Part shown: positions 35,159-38,474 of the stretch, piece by piece
Position numbering within the stretch: position 1 is the stretch's first letter
How the letters are laid out: the number at the start of each line of letters is the position of its first letter
From: Acidobacteriaceae bacterium
GTDB lineage: Bacteria > Acidobacteriota > Terriglobia > Terriglobales > Acidobacteriaceae
Assembly (NCBI GenBank): GCA_003138975.1
Contig: PLHQ01000022.1
Location: 1 to 38,474 of the forward strand
DNA length: 38,474 nt
Reading direction: 5' to 3'
Notes under the pieces: model-generated
The model's database searches: none
Told to the model about the DNA's origin: nothing
Seen by the model: the letters and a program-made list of their open reading frames with translations, nothing else
Made by a program: the position numbers and the translations under genes

Positions 35159-36163
35159 TTACTGGATGGAGGTGGCCTTGCTAGTGTGGGCATTGCGGGC
35201 GGCTTCCAGAGCGTCGATGACGGATTTTGTGTTGTCGTCGATAGGGCGAACATAGGTGGCGAGGATTTGTGTGTTGGCGTGCCCGAGAAGGTGAGCACCG
35301 TATTCAAAGCGCTTGAACTCGTCATTCACCACGTTTACGCCATTCGACCAAGACTTTGACGAGAAGGGGGGATTCGCGATTGCAAAGTCGAATGTCTCAA
35401 GGCTGCCATCGCGTTTCTTGAAGTGGGGATCCGAGAGCGTGTTGCCCTTCCATAGTTCTGCCGTCGGATGCCCATGCAGAAACATGTTCATCCGCGCTAA
35501 CGCCCAGGTTGCAAGATCGTTTTCCTGTCCGTAGATTGTGATCCCTCGGGGTGCCTCGTCGGCAGCTTTCAAGAGCAGTGAGCCCGAGCCGCACGTAGGG
35601 TCATAGATGGTTTGGTCCTGGCGGGTGTTGGGACCAATGCCCACGACCTTCGCCATGGTGCGCGAGACTTCAGCTGGCGTGTAAAACTGACCCTTACTCT
35701 TGCCCGACTCGGTCGCGAAATGCCGCATCAGGTACTCATAGGCATCGCCCAGCAGATCGTCGCCATCAGCGCGGTTAGCGCCAAAATCAAGCGTTTCGAA
35801 GATGCCGATTAGCTTGGAAAGGCGGTCAACCATGTCCTGGCCCTTGCCGAGCTTTTCGTCGTCGTTGAAGCTTGCGACATCGATCACATTCGTGAGTCCG
35901 TTCGCTTCGGCGAGCGTACTGATGATCTTGTCGATCCCCTCGCCAATGTCCTTCTTTCCTTTGAGAGCCACCATGTCGGCAAAGCTGCCGCCTTCGGGCA
36001 CCTCGATGACGGCGCCAGATTTGCCTGCGTACTTGTCGGAGACGTACTTCATGAAGAGCAGCGTCAGGATGAAATCCTTGTACTGGGAGGCATCCATGCC
36101 GCCGCGCAGCTCGTCGCAGCTGTTCCAGAGTGAGCTGTACAGTTGGGATTTCTTCAGGGCCAT
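35159..36163 (-). pseudogene. Truncated HsdM methylase fused to the C-terminal end of a tyrosine integrase
   Basis: Residues 1 to about 289 are the N-terminal part of a type I DNA adenine methylase: an HsdM N-domain (DASQYKDFILTLLFMKYVSD), AdoMet motif DPTCGSGSLLLKA (188-200) and catalytic IANPPF (262-267). The usual sequence after RFEYG, about 200 residues, is missing. From about 290 it switches to LLGHANTQILATYVRPID, which reads as the end of a tyrosine recombinase: the LGH box (293-295) and the nucleophile Tyr304. The junction is near 35297. The integrase piece ends about 120 bp from the 3' end of tRNA-Sec, the usual place for an island integrase. The open frame suggests an in-frame deletion. 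It is unlikely to work as either enzyme, and no hsdS or hsdR gene is nearby. Confidence 0.85.
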
Positions 36164-36756
36164 CTCTTACGTCATCCTGGGACGTGACTTGGGGAGAACG
36201 CGAATTATCGCACATTAGAGCCGGACCGGAATGGCAACAGAACCTGGGTCCGTTCTAAGAACGAGCGCTATCCATGCCAGATGGGGGCACAGACCGAGAG
36301 GAGCGGCATGCCTGGAGCTGGAGGTTGCTCTGCATTTTCGTGCACGTTAGAAAACCCCTTCATGATTTGCTTCTTCGCGCCCGCATAAACATTGGGTCTC
36401 CGCATCTGAATTCCCGCGTTAGAAAGGTGTAGTTTTCTAATCACCCCATAGAGGAAACGCTTGGGATTGTTTAGAACCCCGTCAATAAGTGAAATAGCGA
36501 TTTACCACTCGTCGCGATTGTCGTAGCGGTCAACGGGCAACGGTCACTAGCTCAACAAGCCGGTGGTACATCGAGAATAAGCAACCGGCATTCCTCCGGC
36601 CCCTGATGCCAGCGCCTCAACCGTGACGCACCCAGCTGCGATACGCGGCTCATGGGGAAATATAAATTAGCGCACGTGTCAGGGTTCAGAGATCAGGGAA
36701 CAGAAATCAGGAATCGCAAAATTCATACTTGACATTGACAGAGAATCCACTACCAT
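36164..36756 (+). other. Gene-poor stretch between the integrase/methylase scar and the ArsR gene
   Basis: No convincing gene lies in these ~590 bp. I see an inverted repeat TTAGAAA/TTTCTAA at 36419-36440, a direct repeat CGTTAGAAA near 36344 and 36417, and a run of imperfect short repeats built on TCAGG near 36680-36715. Two overlapping TTGACA boxes occur at 36729-36740, just before the ArsR start. It may be island debris. Confidence 0.5.
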
Positions 36757-37110
36757 ATGGTTGTGGATAAATTGGGTACAACATTTGCGGCTTTGTCTGA
36801 TCCAACCCGGCGGGCGATGATCGAACGACTCTCCCATGGGCCTGCCTCTGTGCATGGATTGACGGAACCGTTTGCACTTTCGCAGCAGATGATTTCAAAA
36901 CATATCGCCTACCTGGTGCGGGCGCGGATTGTGATCAAGACGAAGCGTGGACGAGAGAGTGTGTGCACGCTTAGGCCAGAGGCGATTAAAACAGTCGGCG
37001 ACTGGGCGTTTAGCTATCGCCGATTCTGGGAAGAGAGTTTCGACAAACTGGATGTAGTTGTAAATCAAATGAAGAAAGAGGAGGTCAGAGATGACAGAAA
37101 ACACGGTTAG
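36757..37110 (+). CDS. ArsR-family winged-helix transcriptional regulator
   Basis: The 117-residue protein has the ArsR winged helix. It opens with FAALSDPTRRAMIERLSHGPASV (helices 1-2), followed by the recognition helix region LSQQMISKHIAYLVRARIV and the wing KTKRGRESVCTL. The metal-binding ELCVCDL motif of ArsR/SmtB is absent. This subtype, placed before an AHSA1/SRPBCC gene, is common in bacteria and its ligand is usually unknown. The gene overlaps the next by 20 bp, so the two are translationally coupled. The start ATG directly follows the candidate promoter (TTGACA at 36729 and a weak TACCAT at 36751), so the message could be leaderless. Confidence 0.88.
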   Translation: MVVDKLGTTFAALSDPTRRAMIERLSHGPASVHGLTEPFALSQQMISKHIAYLVRARIVIKTKRGRESVCTLRPEAIKTVGDWAFSYRRFWEESFDKLDVVVNQMKKEEVRDDRKHG

Positions 37111-37600
37111 CGAAATTGAGCGGATGGTTGTCACAAGAGTTTTTGATGCCCCACGCGAGTTGGTGTGGAAGGCGTGGACAGACCCGAAGTACGTGATGCA
37201 GTGGTGGGGACCGAAGGGTTTTACTTCACCTGTTTGCAAGATGGATTTTCGCGTGGGAGGAAAATTTCTCTGCTGCATGAAGGCGCCGGATGGGCAGGAA
37301 TTCTGGAATGCGGGTGAATACCACGAGATTGTTCCGCACGAGAAGATCGTATCCTCCATGTACTTTTCTGACTCGAAGGGAAACAAGGTTGAGCCTGCGC
37401 AATTAGGAATAGAACATGAGGCTATAGACGGTGCGTACGACGTGACCATCTTTGAGGATCTCGGGAACGGCCAGACGAAACTCACCTTCATTGGAAATGA
37501 ACCCATGGAGAGCGCGAAAAACAGCGGTCAAATGGAGGGCTGGAACCAGATACTCGATAAAGTTGCCGCAGTTGTTGCGGGGCTAGCGCAGGCGAAATAA
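37091..37600 (+). CDS. SRPBCC (AHSA1/START-like) domain protein
   Basis: The 169-residue protein has the AHSA1 helix-grip fold: RVFDAPRELVWKAWTDPKYVMQWWGPKGF at the start, VGGKFLCCM in the beta sheet, and GMEGWNQILDKVA-type C-terminal helix (QMEGWNQILDKVAAVV). These domains bind hydrophobic ligands in a central cavity. Proteins of this exact type are usually paired with the preceding ArsR gene, and the 20-bp overlap supports one unit. AAAGAGGAGG upstream of the ATG at 37091 is a strong ribosome binding site. The ligand and role are unknown. Confidence 0.9.
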   Translation: MTENTVSEIERMVVTRVFDAPRELVWKAWTDPKYVMQWWGPKGFTSPVCKMDFRVGGKFLCCMKAPDGQEFWNAGEYHEIVPHEKIVSSMYFSDSKGNKVEPAQLGIEHEAIDGAYDVTIFEDLGNGQTKLTFIGNEPMESAKNSGQMEGWNQILDKVAAVVAGLAQAK

Positions 37601-37732
37601 GAAGTTGAAGTTTTGACTGTCGTCATGCGTGAGATACGGCCAAGGGTGACGGGAGGCAGCTTACGGGCTTCTCGTCACTAGACAGAATAGTCGCCCGTTC
37701 GGATAAGTTACCCTTGGCTCAACTGTTGCCAA

Positions 37733-37753
37733 CAGGCGATAGCGCTCAAAACC
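37733..37753 (+). repeat. 21-bp direct repeat, copy 1
   Basis: This 21-bp stretch, containing GGCGATAGCGCTCAAAACC, is repeated exactly at 38454-38474. It lies 43 bp beyond the 3' end of the SnoaL-like gene. The perfect inverted repeat CTGTTG-C-CAACAG overlaps its left side, and CGCTCA/TGAGCG overlaps its right side. Confidence 0.85.
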
Positions 37754-37796
37754 CCTCAATGAGCGTGTAATAGGGATTGTCAACAACTGGCGCGGT

Positions 37797-38297
37797 TCAT
37801 GGTTTCGGAGGGCACAGTAGGCCTACCTGCTTCAGCACCGAGAGCATGCTCCAGGCGTTCCATTCTTCCGAGATCTTTCCCGCCCTGAAGCGGAACAGGG
37901 TCATTCCTGAAACCTTGACCGGTTTGCCGGTCGCAGGAAGCCCCATTCCCGGCTGAGTGTTCGTGCCCCACGCCGTCCAATGCACCACGACCAGATCTCC
38001 CTCGGCCACCATGTGGTTGACCGCGAACTGCATATCGGGCATGGCTTTGCGTTCTTCCCGCGCCGCCGCCAGATCTTCCGCCACATTGAAATCGCCGCGA
38101 TTATCAGAGAAATGGCCCACATAGTCGGCGGTATGGAAGTCGGTATACCTTTCGAGCTTTCCCTGGCCGAGCACTTCCTCAAAGAACGCGCGCGCCACGG
38201 TCTTGTTTTTCTCCTGCTCGCTTGCTGGTTGAGCTTGACAGGGAAGAGTCAAGGCAACGACTAGTAGAGATAAGACAAAAGCACACTTTCTCTGCAT
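37797..38297 (-). CDS. Secreted SnoaL-like (NTF2-fold) protein
   Basis: The 166-residue product has a signal peptide (QRKCAFVLSLLVVALTLPCQAQ) and an NTF2-like domain of the SnoaL/ester-cyclase type. Markers are NKTVARAFFEEVLGQGKL, YVGHFSD, MPDMQF, VVVHWTAWGT and FRFRAGKISEEWNAWS. Family members are polyketide cyclases, small-molecule isomerases or binding proteins; the role here is unknown and the export signal points to the periplasm. AAGGAGG 6 nt before the ATG at 38297 decides this start over 38315. The gene sits between the two copies of a 21-bp direct repeat, and no neighbour suggests a pathway. Confidence 0.85.
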   Translation of the reverse strand: MQRKCAFVLSLLVVALTLPCQAQPASEQEKNKTVARAFFEEVLGQGKLERYTDFHTADYVGHFSDNRGDFNVAEDLAAAREERKAMPDMQFAVNHMVAEGDLVVVHWTAWGTNTQPGMGLPATGKPVKVSGMTLFRFRAGKISEEWNAWSMLSVLKQVGLLCPPKP

Positions 38298-38453
38298 ATA
38301 AACCTCCTTGCACAAGTGTCTTGGATCTGCTTCTTACTGCGGACATCGGAAAAGCTCTCTATTAGCGAGGCAATCTCCTCGGTTTTTGGTGCTGGCTTCC
38401 GAGGGAGGAGACGCTGGAGAAGTCTCATCGGCTTACATCATAGTTGACGCTAT

Positions 38454-38474
38454 CAGGCGATAGCGCTCAAAACC
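38454..38474 (+). repeat. 21-bp direct repeat, copy 2 (at the window edge)
   Basis: An exact copy of 37733-37753 that ends at the last base of the window, so its true length is unknown. It forms the 3' half of a perfect hairpin CGCTATC-AGGC-GATAGCG (38449-38466), different from the hairpin beside copy 1. The copies bracket the SnoaL-like gene and its upstream region. Confidence 0.8.

Noticed and set aside
37700-37800. Integron attC site next to the SnoaL-like gene
   Set aside because: Inverted repeats are present, but I could not find the paired RYYYAAC/GTTRRRY core sites, and no integrase is in view.

Overview
The window looks like a chromosomal contig of a soil-type acidobacterium. This is inferred from gene content: a PEGA-domain kinase-like protein, a secreted G1 (eqolisin-like) peptidase, a receiver-TonB fusion, MacB/FtsX-type exporters, a homodimeric pyruvate dehydrogenase operon and moderately high GC. 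No rRNA or marker gene fixes the taxonomy.

Layout. (1) 1-2985 is accessory: a GHKL (MORC/MutL/Hsp90-like) ATPase with a C-terminal Ig-like region, a small conserved protein of unknown function, and the broken C-terminus of a superfamily 1 helicase. (2) 2986-8623, minus strand, is a five-gene exporter operon: three FtsX-type permeases, a membrane-fusion protein and an ATPase. (3) 9108-11591 is a membrane-anchored PEGA protein whose kinase domain has lost the catalytic residues. (4) 11842-18170 holds a G1 peptidase, a gene-poor stretch, a receiver-TonB fusion, a small membrane protein and an MscS channel. The MscS gene is the last gene of the aceE-aceF-lpd-mscS unit, which runs down to 24147. 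(5) 24315-33876 holds a membrane-anchored Bcp peroxiredoxin, a cytochrome P450, an operon of response regulator, histidine kinase and serine hydrolase, an adenylate kinase, tRNA-Cys, tRNA-Gly, a GNAT acetyltransferase, an orphan ABC ATPase, a single-domain receiver and a PhzF-like protein.

(6) 33990-36163 is the most unusual part. A good sigma70 promoter is followed by a leader of about 120 nt that ends in a strong intrinsic terminator with a competing upstream hairpin. Then come a 1-Cys peroxiredoxin and, 28 bp later on the same strand, a selenocysteine tRNA (UCA anticodon). Just beyond the tRNA lies an open reading frame in which a truncated HsdM methylase is fused to the last ~45 residues of a tyrosine integrase. 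This reads as the scar of a genomic island that used selC as its integration site. (7) 36757-38474 holds an ArsR/SRPBCC pair and a secreted SnoaL-like protein flanked by a 21-bp direct repeat, one copy of which ends exactly at the window edge.

The clear functional units are the exporter operon, the pyruvate dehydrogenase complex (E1, E2, E3), the two-component system with its hydrolase, and the peroxiredoxin-selC unit. No CRISPR array, intact transposase or rRNA gene was seen.
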